Assembly: GCF_014192395.1 (NCBI RefSeq)
Contig: NZ_JACHXW010000022.1
Location: 1 to 64,000 of the forward strand
DNA length: 64,000 nucleotides
Source of the DNA: Paenibacillus endophyticus
GTDB taxonomy: Bacteria > Bacillota > Bacilli > Paenibacillales > Paenibacillaceae
Reading direction: 5' to 3'
Part shown: positions 34,683-42,875 of the stretch, in pieces
Position numbering within the stretch: position 1 is the stretch's first letter
Layout of the letters: each line of letters begins with the position of its first letter
Position numbers and translations under genes: made by a program
The notes under the pieces: model-generated
The model's input: the letters and a program-made list of their open reading frames with translations, nothing else
What the model was told of the DNA's origin: nothing
Database searches by the model: none

Positions 34683-36031
34683 AAACGGCATTAGCGAGTA
34701 AATACTCGCCGAATGGACCGAAAGGGTCATGGCTGAGCGGGAATCTAATGGCCTACCGGAAAGATCCGCTCGGATTTTTAACGGATCTGCAGAGAGATTA
34801 CGGGGGAGTCGCAAAAATTCGCTTCGGACCGCAGCAGATGTACGTCATTTATGATCCTGCGCTGCTGAAGGAAGTGCTATTGACGAAGCAGGAACACTTT
34901 GTAAAGCTAAAGGCGTTCCAAGAGGCCAGGCTCTTTGTTGGGGACGGGATTGCGACAAGCGAGGGAGAGAAGCACAAAAAAATAAGGAGGTTGATGCAGC
35001 CGCATTTTACGAAAGCCCATATTCAGAAGTATGCGGAACAAATGGTCGATATTGTAAAGCATGAGCTCGATAAGTGGGAGCCAGGCCAATATCGCAATCT
35101 ATCGGATGACATTTCAAACATGACCTTTGCCATCATCGCGAAAACGCTGTTCAGCCTTGATGGCAATGAATATTCCCGCGCGATTCGGGAGCCTTATGAG
35201 CTAATCAACCGAATGTGCTCGGAGAGGATGCGCTCGCTCCTATCGATGCCTTTATTTGTGGGGACGGCCAAAAATCGGGCCTATAAGGCGGCGCTTCAAG
35301 CGCTCGACAAAGGCGTTTATTCGATCGTTCGGGAGAGAAAGCTGCACCCAGAGCAGGGGGAAGGCGATCTGCTGTCCGTGTTGTTAACGGCGAAGGATGA
35401 GCAGGGCGAGGGCATGAGCGATCAGCAGCTCCGAGATGAGCTTATGATCATGTTCATCGCCGGGCATGAGACCTCAGCCAACGCCTTGTCATGGGCATTT
35501 TCTTATATTTTGAAGCAGCCGGAGGTATTGCACAGGCTTTACGAGGAATGGGATCGCGTTTTAAACGGCAGCGACGTCACGGCAGCGAATTATATGCAGC
35601 TTACCTATACGCAGAATGTGCTTTGGGAGGCGATGCGCCTGCGTTCGCCAAGCTTTTTTTCTGGACGATCTGCAACCGCAGACGTGGAGATCGGTTCTTT
35701 TACCGTCAAGAAAGGGCAATCCGTGCTGTTCAGTCCTTATGCGATGCATCAAAATCCGGAATACTTCCCCAACCCGCTGTCGTTTATTCCGGAGAGATTT
35801 GAAAACGATTTGCTGAAGAGAATTCCGCAGTTTGCCTACATCCCGTTTGGCGGCGGGCCGAGAGGCTGCATCGGCAGCCATTTTGCTATGATGGAGATGG
35901 TGATCACTCTATGTACGATTGGCCAGCGCTTCCGTCTGCGGCTTCCGCTTGGTCACCCCCCGATCGAAATGGAGGCGCTTATGACCTTGCGGCCGAAGAA
36001 TGGCATCGAGGTATTGGTGAACGTCCGCTAG
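34679..36031 (+). CDS. Cytochrome P450
   Basis: 450-residue soluble P450 monooxygenase. The I-helix oxygen-binding motif is FIAGHETSANAL (about 260-271), the K-helix ExxR is EAMRLRSP, and the heme-ligand Cys397 lies in FGGGPRGCIGSHFAMMEM. The best match by eye is the CYP102/CYP110-like fatty-acid or terpenoid-oxidising group, but no reductase or ferredoxin gene is adjacent. GGAGGAG lies six bases before the ATG at 34679; an ATG at 34652 lacks a site. Substrate is unknown. Confidence 0.92.
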   Translation: MKTALASKYSPNGPKGSWLSGNLMAYRKDPLGFLTDLQRDYGGVAKIRFGPQQMYVIYDPALLKEVLLTKQEHFVKLKAFQEARLFVGDGIATSEGEKHKKIRRLMQPHFTKAHIQKYAEQMVDIVKHELDKWEPGQYRNLSDDISNMTFAIIAKTLFSLDGNEYSRAIREPYELINRMCSERMRSLLSMPLFVGTAKNRAYKAALQALDKGVYSIVRERKLHPEQGEGDLLSVLLTAKDEQGEGMSDQQLRDELMIMFIAGHETSANALSWAFSYILKQPEVLHRLYEEWDRVLNGSDVTAANYMQLTYTQNVLWEAMRLRSPSFFSGRSATADVEIGSFTVKKGQSVLFSPYAMHQNPEYFPNPLSFIPERFENDLLKRIPQFAYIPFGGGPRGCIGSHFAMMEMVITLCTIGQRFRLRLPLGHPPIEMEALMTLRPKNGIEVLVNVR

Positions 36032-36071
36032 ACGGGCTGCACGGCACAGTAAGCTTAGGGTAGATAGAAAG

Positions 36072-36113
36072 AAGAGCAAGCTATGAGCGGTGGCTCATAG
36101 CTTGCTCTTTTGT
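36072..36113. terminator. Terminator between P450 and the LQRTAGN gene
   Basis: Perfect 16-base arms aagagcaagctatgag and ctcatagcttgctctt around cggtgg, then ttttg. Lies between convergent genes. Confidence 0.85.
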
Positions 36114-36141
36114 TCAAATCGGGATGGATTGTTCCTGTTCC

Positions 36142-37110
36142 TTACCATGCATGCGGAGATGGTCTATCCGGGTAAGCGTCATTCCACTGGGCGACCGCAT
36201 CGCGCAGCGCGTCCTTGCCTCTTGGTATAAGCCATGAAGTAGGTGCAACGATATTACCGGCATCGGAGCCGGCGCTTCTCTTCACATGGAGGTAGTTCGC
36301 CGATATAGGAACCGGATGGTAATGGATCTCAATATTGTATACATTTATCTTCGGTACGCCAGGCTCCGAGTTATCCGGGATTCTAACGGTAGCGTAGATG
36401 TATACAGTGTCCACGCTTACTTCTATGCTTCTTTCTACAATGGTAGCGGAAGGAGGCTTTGAAGCAATCCATTCGCCAAGTATCTGATTCGTCGCAGTAG
36501 CCTGGACATTTACCGTCTGCTGGACGGTTTGGGGTCCGCCGCTGAAAAACTCCGCTGCTAGGTTCACCGGAGCTTCTTTTTTCTTTTTCTCTTTCTTTGG
36601 CGCAGGCACGGCCGTCTCCTTCGGCTCTTCTTTTGCTTTAGGAGTTGGCGAAGGTGCGGCTGCCGCTGCCGCCTCGGAGGCGAGTTTGGCCGTTTTCGCA
36701 GTATCGGCTTTTGCGGCAATCGTGTTGATCCTTATCTCCAAATCGTCGAGGCTGGATGCTGCTTTAAAGAGGTCGTCAAAAGTCAAATCATTGAAATCAT
36801 AGAGCGCAGACATGACGCCAAGTTTTTTACCGAAGAGGTCCCTTAACTTTTTAAGCTTGTTTTTATCGGTTCTCGTCTCAACATCCTCATCCACTAAACG
36901 CTGAATTGGCATAGAAGAGGATTTGGCGGTCATCAGCTGCCTCGCGGCGCCATTGCCTGCCGTTCGCTGGAGCTGCATAAGCTGGGAAGCGGAGAAAGCG
37001 CCGGATGGAGATGTCATAAGCTGCATGGGCTGCGCGGATCGAGGAGTATGGGATTGCTGCGATGATGTCGTCGTCTTTGTTGCAGGCTGCTGCGTAACTG
37101 AGCTTTTCAA
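36142..37110 (-). CDS. Orphan protein with LQRTAGN motif (injection-system cargo-like)
   Basis: 322 residues, no signal peptide or membrane segment. After a Gln/Ser/Thr-rich N terminus comes MQLQRTAGNGAARQLM (about 45-60) and then PIQRLV. This LQRTxGNxAxxxLM...IQR pattern is the usual mark of DUF4157-type and related proteins found with extracellular contractile injection systems. A coiled or helical section (about 80-150), a Lys/Glu/Pro linker (about 150-182) and a C-terminal domain of no recognised family (about 185-322) follow. The HExxH protease of DUF4157 is absent. Start is TTG, seven bases after a perfect AGGAGG. No sheath, tube or baseplate genes lie in the window. Confidence 0.72.
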   Translation of the reverse strand: MKSSVTQQPATKTTTSSQQSHTPRSAQPMQLMTSPSGAFSASQLMQLQRTAGNGAARQLMTAKSSSMPIQRLVDEDVETRTDKNKLKKLRDLFGKKLGVMSALYDFNDLTFDDLFKAASSLDDLEIRINTIAAKADTAKTAKLASEAAAAAAPSPTPKAKEEPKETAVPAPKKEKKKKEAPVNLAAEFFSGGPQTVQQTVNVQATATNQILGEWIASKPPSATIVERSIEVSVDTVYIYATVRIPDNSEPGVPKINVYNIEIHYHPVPISANYLHVKRSAGSDAGNIVAPTSWLIPRGKDALRDAVAQWNDAYPDRPSPHAW

Positions 37111-37239
37111 AGGGATGCCTCCTAGTATACGTATACCGCATGCTTATAATAGTTTTACAGTAGCATATTTTGGAAGTGCTCTCAATGTGGCTCAGGGAGC
37201 ATTTAGAGTAAAGCTCTTATGAGGGCTTCGTTATTTATC

Positions 37240-37248
37240 TGTTATAAT
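37240..37248 (+). promoter_or_regulatory. Extended -10 promoter of the MFS gene
   Basis: TGTTATAAT, an extended -10 (TG one base before TATAAT at 37243-37248), 82 bases before the MFS start. The -35 is weak, as extended -10 promoters allow. Confidence 0.5.
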
Positions 37249-37329
37249 GAATAAATGCAACCAACGAATGAATAGGAATTCGAATGCCGTCCGCGGCGGA
37301 TTCCATGAACAGCGAGGAGCCTTAATTGT

Positions 37330-38487
37330 ATGCCGGCCTTAAGATTGCTGCGAAGCTTTAATTTTCTTTATTTTGCTTTGCTTTCTATGTTTGTTACGTT
37401 TTTACCCGTCTATCTGGACGAGCAGGGCCTTACGCCCGCGCAAATCGGCTTCATAATCGGTACAGGAGGATTTGTAACCATCATCACCCAGCCCCTGTGG
37501 GGAATCATAAGCGATAGAACGAAGACGATTCGTAAAATATTGCTGCTGCTGCTCGTGGTCTCGAGCATTGCGGGTTATATGCTTTACAGCTCAAGCAGCT
37601 TTATTTTGCTTATCTTGTTGGCGATGCTGCTGTACTTCTTCCTGATGCCGATTGATCCGCTTACGGAAAGTCTTAACTTCTCGATGTCCGAGGCTGCAGG
37701 CGTCAGCTATGGCTCGATTCGGACTTACGGCGCGTTAGGCTTTGCGGTGACATCGCTGCTTACGGGATACGTGATGTCTTATTTCGGGGCGAACAGTCTC
37801 GCTTTGCTGTTCGTTGCGATTGGCGTTATCAGCTTTGTCACCAGCTGGCTGATGCCGGATGTTCCGGTAACAGGCAAGCCTGTTACGCTTGGCAGCTTGA
37901 AGCAGTTCATTAGCAATAAAGAAACGCTTATGTTTCTACTGCTAATTTTTATCTGCGCCGTACCGGCTCGGATGAACGATACGTTTCTCGGCATTTACAT
38001 TCGGGAGCTTGGCGGTGAACCAAAACTGGTCGGCTTGGCATTCTTTCTGGCGGCAGGCAGCGAGATTCTAGTGTTTGCGTTAAGCTTCTGGTGGCTTCGC
38101 AAAGGCAAGGAGATGCTCTTGATCGCTATATCGGCAGCCTTTTTCTTTATTCGTTTTTTTATCTCGGCTTGGATTACCGATCCGCATATGCTGGCGTATT
38201 TGCAAATTCTTCAGCTGCTCACGTTCCCGGTCTTCTACTCCGCAGCGATTCAATATTTATACCGGATCGTGCCAGTGGAATGGCGGGCTACCGGCCAAAC
38301 GGTGCTGGCGCTGCTTTTCTTCGGCGTATCGGGCATTATAGCTTCGTATTTGGGAGGCTCGCTCTACGACATGTTCGGTGCGAAAACGTTATATTTAACG
38401 ATCGCTGCTATGTCATTCGCCGGCATGCTGTTTGGATTCGTTCTGTACCGGGTTTATGAAAAGAAGGGAAAGGCAACAGCGGTATAG
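37330..38487 (+). CDS. MFS transporter, HcaT/LacY-like group
   Basis: 385 residues with twelve predicted helices. The loop 2-3 motif GIISDRTKTIRKILL and the helix-3/4 layout fit the MFS_1_like group (nucleoside, phenylpropionate or sugar proton symporters). Substrate cannot be deduced. The start is the ATG at 37330, with a GAGGAG site at about 37314. It is a single-gene unit, convergent with the GH3 gene, and shares a bidirectional terminator with it. The GH3 neighbour makes a sugar substrate possible but unproven. Confidence 0.85.
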   Translation: MPALRLLRSFNFLYFALLSMFVTFLPVYLDEQGLTPAQIGFIIGTGGFVTIITQPLWGIISDRTKTIRKILLLLLVVSSIAGYMLYSSSSFILLILLAMLLYFFLMPIDPLTESLNFSMSEAAGVSYGSIRTYGALGFAVTSLLTGYVMSYFGANSLALLFVAIGVISFVTSWLMPDVPVTGKPVTLGSLKQFISNKETLMFLLLIFICAVPARMNDTFLGIYIRELGGEPKLVGLAFFLAAGSEILVFALSFWWLRKGKEMLLIAISAAFFFIRFFISAWITDPHMLAYLQILQLLTFPVFYSAAIQYLYRIVPVEWRATGQTVLALLFFGVSGIIASYLGGSLYDMFGAKTLYLTIAAMSFAGMLFGFVLYRVYEKKGKATAV

Positions 38488-38526
38488 AGAATACCGATGG
38501 CTTCTCGATAATGATCGATTGCAATA

Positions 38527-38569
38527 GAAAAAAAACAACCAACGCGCCGCAATGGCATGTTGGTTGTTT
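38527..38569. terminator. Bidirectional terminator between MFS and GH3 genes
   Basis: Perfect 11-base arms aaacaaccaac (38533-38543) and gttggttgttt (38559-38569); the A run before the left arm gives a T run on the minus strand. Confidence 0.85.
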
Positions 38570-38580
38570 GCTTTAGCTTG

Positions 38581-40830
38581 TTATTTCGTTAATTGGAAAG
38601 ACAACGCAGTCGTCTCTCTGCTGTTAGGTCCGACAAAGACGGTGAAATCGCCGTTATCGCTTGTATGGCTAAGGTCGGAGTGATAATAACGAAGCTGAGT
38701 CTCCGACAGCGTAAATGCAATTTCTTGCGTCTCGCCTGGCTCTAGCGCGACTCTGCGGAAATCTTTCAACTCCTTGACCGGCCGTACAACCTCGCCTGCC
38801 AAGTCACGCACATACAGCTGTACCGTTTCTATACCTGCGACGCTGCCGGTGTTGGTTACTTTAACATGAACCTCAAGAGGCTGCCCCATAACCATCTGGT
38901 CCGAGGAGATTCTAGCGTCGCTGTATTCAAACGCCGTATAGCTGAGCCCGAAGCCGAAAGGCAGCAGCGGCTCATTCGGAATATCGAGATATTGCGATAC
39001 ATAGCGGACCTGAGCATCGGCCGCGCCTTGCGGGCGTCCGGTGTTGTAAGCATTGTAATAGACAGGCACTTGTCCGACGCTGAACGGGAAGGACATCGTC
39101 AAGCGGCCTGATGGGTTAGCGTATCCAAACAGCAATTCCGCTACCGCGTTGCCGCCTTCGCTGCCGGGAAACCAAGCTTCCAGAATGGCATCAGCTTCAT
39201 GATAAACGCCATGCAGATCAAGCGGACGTCCGTTGAAGAGCACAACGACGATCGGTTTATCAAGCGTACGGAGCTTGCGGATCAATTCGAGCTGAACCGC
39301 AGGCAGCTGGATGTTCGCACGGCAGCCCGCTTCACCGCTCATATCCGAATGCTCGCCGAGCGCAAGGACGATGACATCCGAAGCTTCAGCTGCCGCACGC
39401 GCTTCTTCCCACTGCGCATCCGTTGACGTTTCGATGCCGCAGCCATCGGCAACATGGAGCTCAGCTGGATGGTCCAGCTTATGTTTGATGCTGTCAGCCA
39501 AACGAACAACAGCGTCATGAGAGCCGGTCCATGACCATGGTCCAAGCAGGTCGCCGCTGCGGGCGAAGGGACCGATCACCGCGATCCGCTGACTCGGCTG
39601 AAGCGGTAGCACGCCTTCGTTTTTAAGCAGGACACAGGATTTAACGGCTAGTGCAAGCGATGCTTCCCGGTGAGCATCGCAGAATACGATCTCTTTCTCG
39701 CGCTCAGGATCAGCCGCGCGGTAAGGATTCTCGAACAAGCCAAGCTTCTGCTTCAGCGTTAGAATGCGCATAACCGCTTCATCGATTAATGCTTCTTCTA
39801 TTTCCTTGTTCTCTACCAGCCCGGAGAGATGCTTCGCGTAGCAGGATGTCATCATCTCAATATCGACACCGGCTTTCAGCGCTTTGGCCGCAGCTTCAGA
39901 TTCATCGGCTGCGATTCCGTGCGCGATCAGCTCCTTAACAGCTCCCCAGTCGGAGATGAGTATGCCGCCGAAGCCCCATTCCTCGCGGAGCAGCTTGCGC
40001 ATCAGTTTGGCGTTGCCCGTTGCGGCGATGCCATCGACCGTATTGAATGAGGTCATGACCATCTCGCAGCCTTCGTCGAGCGCAGCTTTGTAGCCCGGCA
40101 GATAAAACTCGCGAAGCTGGCGTTCCGAGAGATCGACGGTGTTGTAGTCGCGGCCGCCTTCTGCTGCGCCATAAGCGGCAAAATGCTTCACGCATGCCGC
40201 CACTCTGTCCCTATCGCCGGCAAGATCGGAGCCTTGGAATCCGCGGACGAAAGCCCGCGCGAACTCGGCGTTCAGATATGGGTCTTCCCCGGTGGATTCC
40301 ATTACGCGTCCCCAGCGCGGGTCGCGCACAAGATCAACCATTGGCGCATACGTCACGTGAACACCGGATACGGCTGCTTCCTTGGCGGCAATCTCGGCAC
40401 TAAGCTCTGCTAGCTCCAAATCCCAAGAGCAGCCAATCGCAAGCGGCACGGGGAATATCGTTTTGAACCCGTGGACGATATCTGCCATCATGAGCAGCGG
40501 AATGCCAAGCCGGTTGTTCTGCAAATGGATGCGCTGCACATTGATGGTATCCGCTGCGCCAGCCATGCCGAGTACGGAGCCGCTATTGCGAACCGTATCC
40601 TCCGTAATGCCGAGCGACTCCATAGGACCCGTAATGAGGCCGGCGTCCACTGCTCCTTCGTAGAAAGGAACGGCTAATTGGATCAGCTGGGCAATTTTCT
40701 CGTCCAGCGTCATTTGTGCGAGCAAATCAGGCAAAGAAATGGTTGAGCCCGTTTGTTGCTTGAATTGTTGCTTGGATTGTTGCATAGTTTGTTGCTCGGT
40801 TTCCTCGGTTTGATTCGTTTGGTTCGTCAT
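38581..40830 (-). CDS. GH3 beta-glucosidase, BglX-like, cytoplasmic
   Basis: 749 residues, no signal peptide. The GH3 barrel contains the nucleophile Asp294 in GGILISDWGAVKEL and the substrate-binding KHFAAYGAAEGGRDYN. The second alpha/beta sandwich domain (LLKNEGVLPL, VVLFNGRPLDL) and a C-terminal Fn3-like domain (about 650-745) complete the BglX architecture. The first 28 residues are a Gln/Thr-rich low-complexity tail that most relatives lack. It is the last gene of a permease-permease-glycosidase operon, so it probably cleaves imported oligosaccharides (beta-glucosides or xylosides). Confidence 0.92.
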   Translation of the reverse strand: MTNQTNQTEETEQQTMQQSKQQFKQQTGSTISLPDLLAQMTLDEKIAQLIQLAVPFYEGAVDAGLITGPMESLGITEDTVRNSGSVLGMAGAADTINVQRIHLQNNRLGIPLLMMADIVHGFKTIFPVPLAIGCSWDLELAELSAEIAAKEAAVSGVHVTYAPMVDLVRDPRWGRVMESTGEDPYLNAEFARAFVRGFQGSDLAGDRDRVAACVKHFAAYGAAEGGRDYNTVDLSERQLREFYLPGYKAALDEGCEMVMTSFNTVDGIAATGNAKLMRKLLREEWGFGGILISDWGAVKELIAHGIAADESEAAAKALKAGVDIEMMTSCYAKHLSGLVENKEIEEALIDEAVMRILTLKQKLGLFENPYRAADPEREKEIVFCDAHREASLALAVKSCVLLKNEGVLPLQPSQRIAVIGPFARSGDLLGPWSWTGSHDAVVRLADSIKHKLDHPAELHVADGCGIETSTDAQWEEARAAAEASDVIVLALGEHSDMSGEAGCRANIQLPAVQLELIRKLRTLDKPIVVVLFNGRPLDLHGVYHEADAILEAWFPGSEGGNAVAELLFGYANPSGRLTMSFPFSVGQVPVYYNAYNTGRPQGAADAQVRYVSQYLDIPNEPLLPFGFGLSYTAFEYSDARISSDQMVMGQPLEVHVKVTNTGSVAGIETVQLYVRDLAGEVVRPVKELKDFRRVALEPGETQEIAFTLSETQLRYYHSDLSHTSDNGDFTVFVGPNSRETTALSFQLTK

Positions 40831-40891
40831 GTTGTTCGCAACCTCTCTTGATTATAGAAGTGATTTCATTAGGTTAGATGGCAGGATGATG

Positions 40892-41764
40892 CTATTCCTT
40901 CACCGCGCCAATGACGATGCCTTTGACAAAATAACGCTGAAGGATTGGATACACGACCAGGATAGGCAGGGCGCCGATGAAAATTTGCGAAGCCCGGAGC
41001 GTACGCTGCGATTTGTTGGCAACGATGGATGGATCGAACTTGCTCATATCCGCCTGGACGATAACCGTCTGCAGGAAGCTGGCAAGCGGCAGGTCCATCG
41101 ATTCCTTGATGTAGATCAAGCCATCGAAATAAGCATTCCAGTGCATGACCATCGTGAACAGGGAAATAGTGGCAATCGCCGGCATGGAGATGGGCAGATA
41201 GATGGATACGAAGCTTCTCATATGGCTGGCTCCGTCAATGAAGGCTGCTTCCTCCAGCTCCTTAGGCACGGTGCGGAAGAAGTTGAGCAGCAGGATGACG
41301 TTATAAACGGATACCGTCACTGGAAGAATAAGCGCCATTAGCGTGTTCATAAGACCAAGCTTAAGAATGAGAATGTAGCCTGGGATGAGTCCGCCGTTGA
41401 ATAGCATCGTCACAACGAAGTACCACAGATAAATATTTCTTGTCCGGAATACTCGGGAGTCCTTCGACAAGGCATAAGCCGCTACCGCATTGATGATCAT
41501 GGCAAATGCCGTTCCGAGCACGGTCCGCTGCACCGATACCCAGAGGGAAGACAGGAAGTTGGCGTTCTCGAACGTTTTGGCATACGCCTCAAAGGTGAAG
41601 CCGACTGGCCAGAAAGTGACAAGCCCGGCATTCGCCGGAGCGGACGAGCTTAACGATACCATCAGCAAGTGATACAGCGGCAGCAAACAGACGATCGAGA
41701 TGACGGTGAGCAGCACATTATTGAAGGTGCTGAATAGTCGGTAGGATACGGTTTTGTGGTACAT
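40892..41764 (-). CDS. Sugar ABC transporter permease, LplC type
   Basis: 290 residues with six helices; the EAA loop is LEEAAFIDGASHMRSFVSIYLP (about 178-199) and the C terminus QRYFVKGIVIGAVKE is typical. AAAGGG lies eight bases before the ATG. It forms the channel with the LplB-type subunit encoded 15 bases upstream. The cognate binding protein is most likely the lipoprotein at 46405-48084, on the opposite strand across the two-component genes. No ATPase gene is near. Confidence 0.92.
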   Translation of the reverse strand: MYHKTVSYRLFSTFNNVLLTVISIVCLLPLYHLLMVSLSSSAPANAGLVTFWPVGFTFEAYAKTFENANFLSSLWVSVQRTVLGTAFAMIINAVAAYALSKDSRVFRTRNIYLWYFVVTMLFNGGLIPGYILILKLGLMNTLMALILPVTVSVYNVILLLNFFRTVPKELEEAAFIDGASHMRSFVSIYLPISMPAIATISLFTMVMHWNAYFDGLIYIKESMDLPLASFLQTVIVQADMSKFDPSIVANKSQRTLRASQIFIGALPILVVYPILQRYFVKGIVIGAVKE

Positions 41765-41779
41765 GAGCGGTCACCCTTT

Positions 41780-42730
41780 CTAGAAGATCCTGTAGCCGGC
41801 GAATTTATAGGCTAGACGGTATGAGATTACGATTAGAATCAAACTAATGAATGATTTGAAGAAGCCAACAGCCGTTGCGAAGCTGAATTGTCCGCTGAGC
41901 AAGCCTTCACGATAGACGAAGGTGTCGATAATATCGCCTTGCTGGTAGATGAGCGGGCTGTAAAGGTTGAACACTTGGTCGAAATTGGCGTTGAGCACGT
42001 TGCCAAGCGCAAGCGTTGCGACAACGATAAGAATCGGGATAAGCGCCGGAATCGTAATATGCATCGTCTGCTTGATCCGATTTGCCCCATCGACCTCGGC
42101 TGCTTCGTACAGAGCCGGATTAATGCCGGATAGAGCCGCAAGGATAATAATTGTATTGAAGCCGAATTCCTTCCACACATCGCTGAATATAATCGTGAAC
42201 CGGAACCAGAAGCCGTCTCCGAGGAAGAATATCGGCTTAATGCCGAATAAGCCCGACAGAAATTGATTGACTAGGCCGGTCTGGGCAAGCACGTCGATCA
42301 GAATGCCGGAGAGCGTAACCCAGGAAAGAAAGTGAGGCAAATAAACGAGCGTTTGGATGGAGCGTTTGAGCCCCATATTCCGGACCTCGTTAAGCAGCAG
42401 GGCAAAGATAAACGGAATAGCCAAATTCATAATGATTTTGGAGCAGGCAAAAAATAGCGTATTCCACGTAATTTGCAGAAAATATTCGTTCTCAAGCATA
42501 TAGCGGAAATGTTTGAGCCCAACCCAAGGGGAGCCGGATATGCCGAGCCCGGCTTTATAATCCTGAAAAGCCATAAGAAGTCCGGACATAGGAAGATAAG
42601 AGAAAACGAAGACCAGCAGTACGGCTGGAAGCACCATCAGATGCAGCATCCAGGGCTGTTTGTAGCCGTTGTCTTTTTTCGATTTCCGAGCAGCTTTAGG
42701 GTTTGGTTGCAATAGGGTATTAGAGTCCAT
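41780..42730 (-). CDS. Sugar ABC transporter permease, LplB type
   Basis: 316 residues from the ATG at 42730, which has AAAGGGAG four bases upstream; an in-frame ATG at 42754 lacks a site. Six helices follow a basic cytoplasmic N terminus. The EAA loop is YEAAEVDGANRIKQTMHITIP. First gene of the minus-strand operon permease-permease-GH3, divergent from the sensor kinase gene, so both promoters share the 145 bases between them. Very similar in architecture to the permease at 10837-11727. Confidence 0.92.
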   Translation of the reverse strand: MDSNTLLQPNPKAARKSKKDNGYKQPWMLHLMVLPAVLLVFVFSYLPMSGLLMAFQDYKAGLGISGSPWVGLKHFRYMLENEYFLQITWNTLFFACSKIIMNLAIPFIFALLLNEVRNMGLKRSIQTLVYLPHFLSWVTLSGILIDVLAQTGLVNQFLSGLFGIKPIFFLGDGFWFRFTIIFSDVWKEFGFNTIIILAALSGINPALYEAAEVDGANRIKQTMHITIPALIPILIVVATLALGNVLNANFDQVFNLYSPLIYQQGDIIDTFVYREGLLSGQFSFATAVGFFKSFISLILIVISYRLAYKFAGYRIF

Positions 42731-42875
42731 AGTTCTCCCTTTCCGTAAAATCATATTTGTGTAACACTTGAAACCCTGATATAAATAGTAACAAAGTGCA
42801 TCCGCACCAAACTATAAGACAATGTTAGGATTCATAGGTTTTTGTTAGGCAGATTTGCCGGGGGAGGATCGGTAT

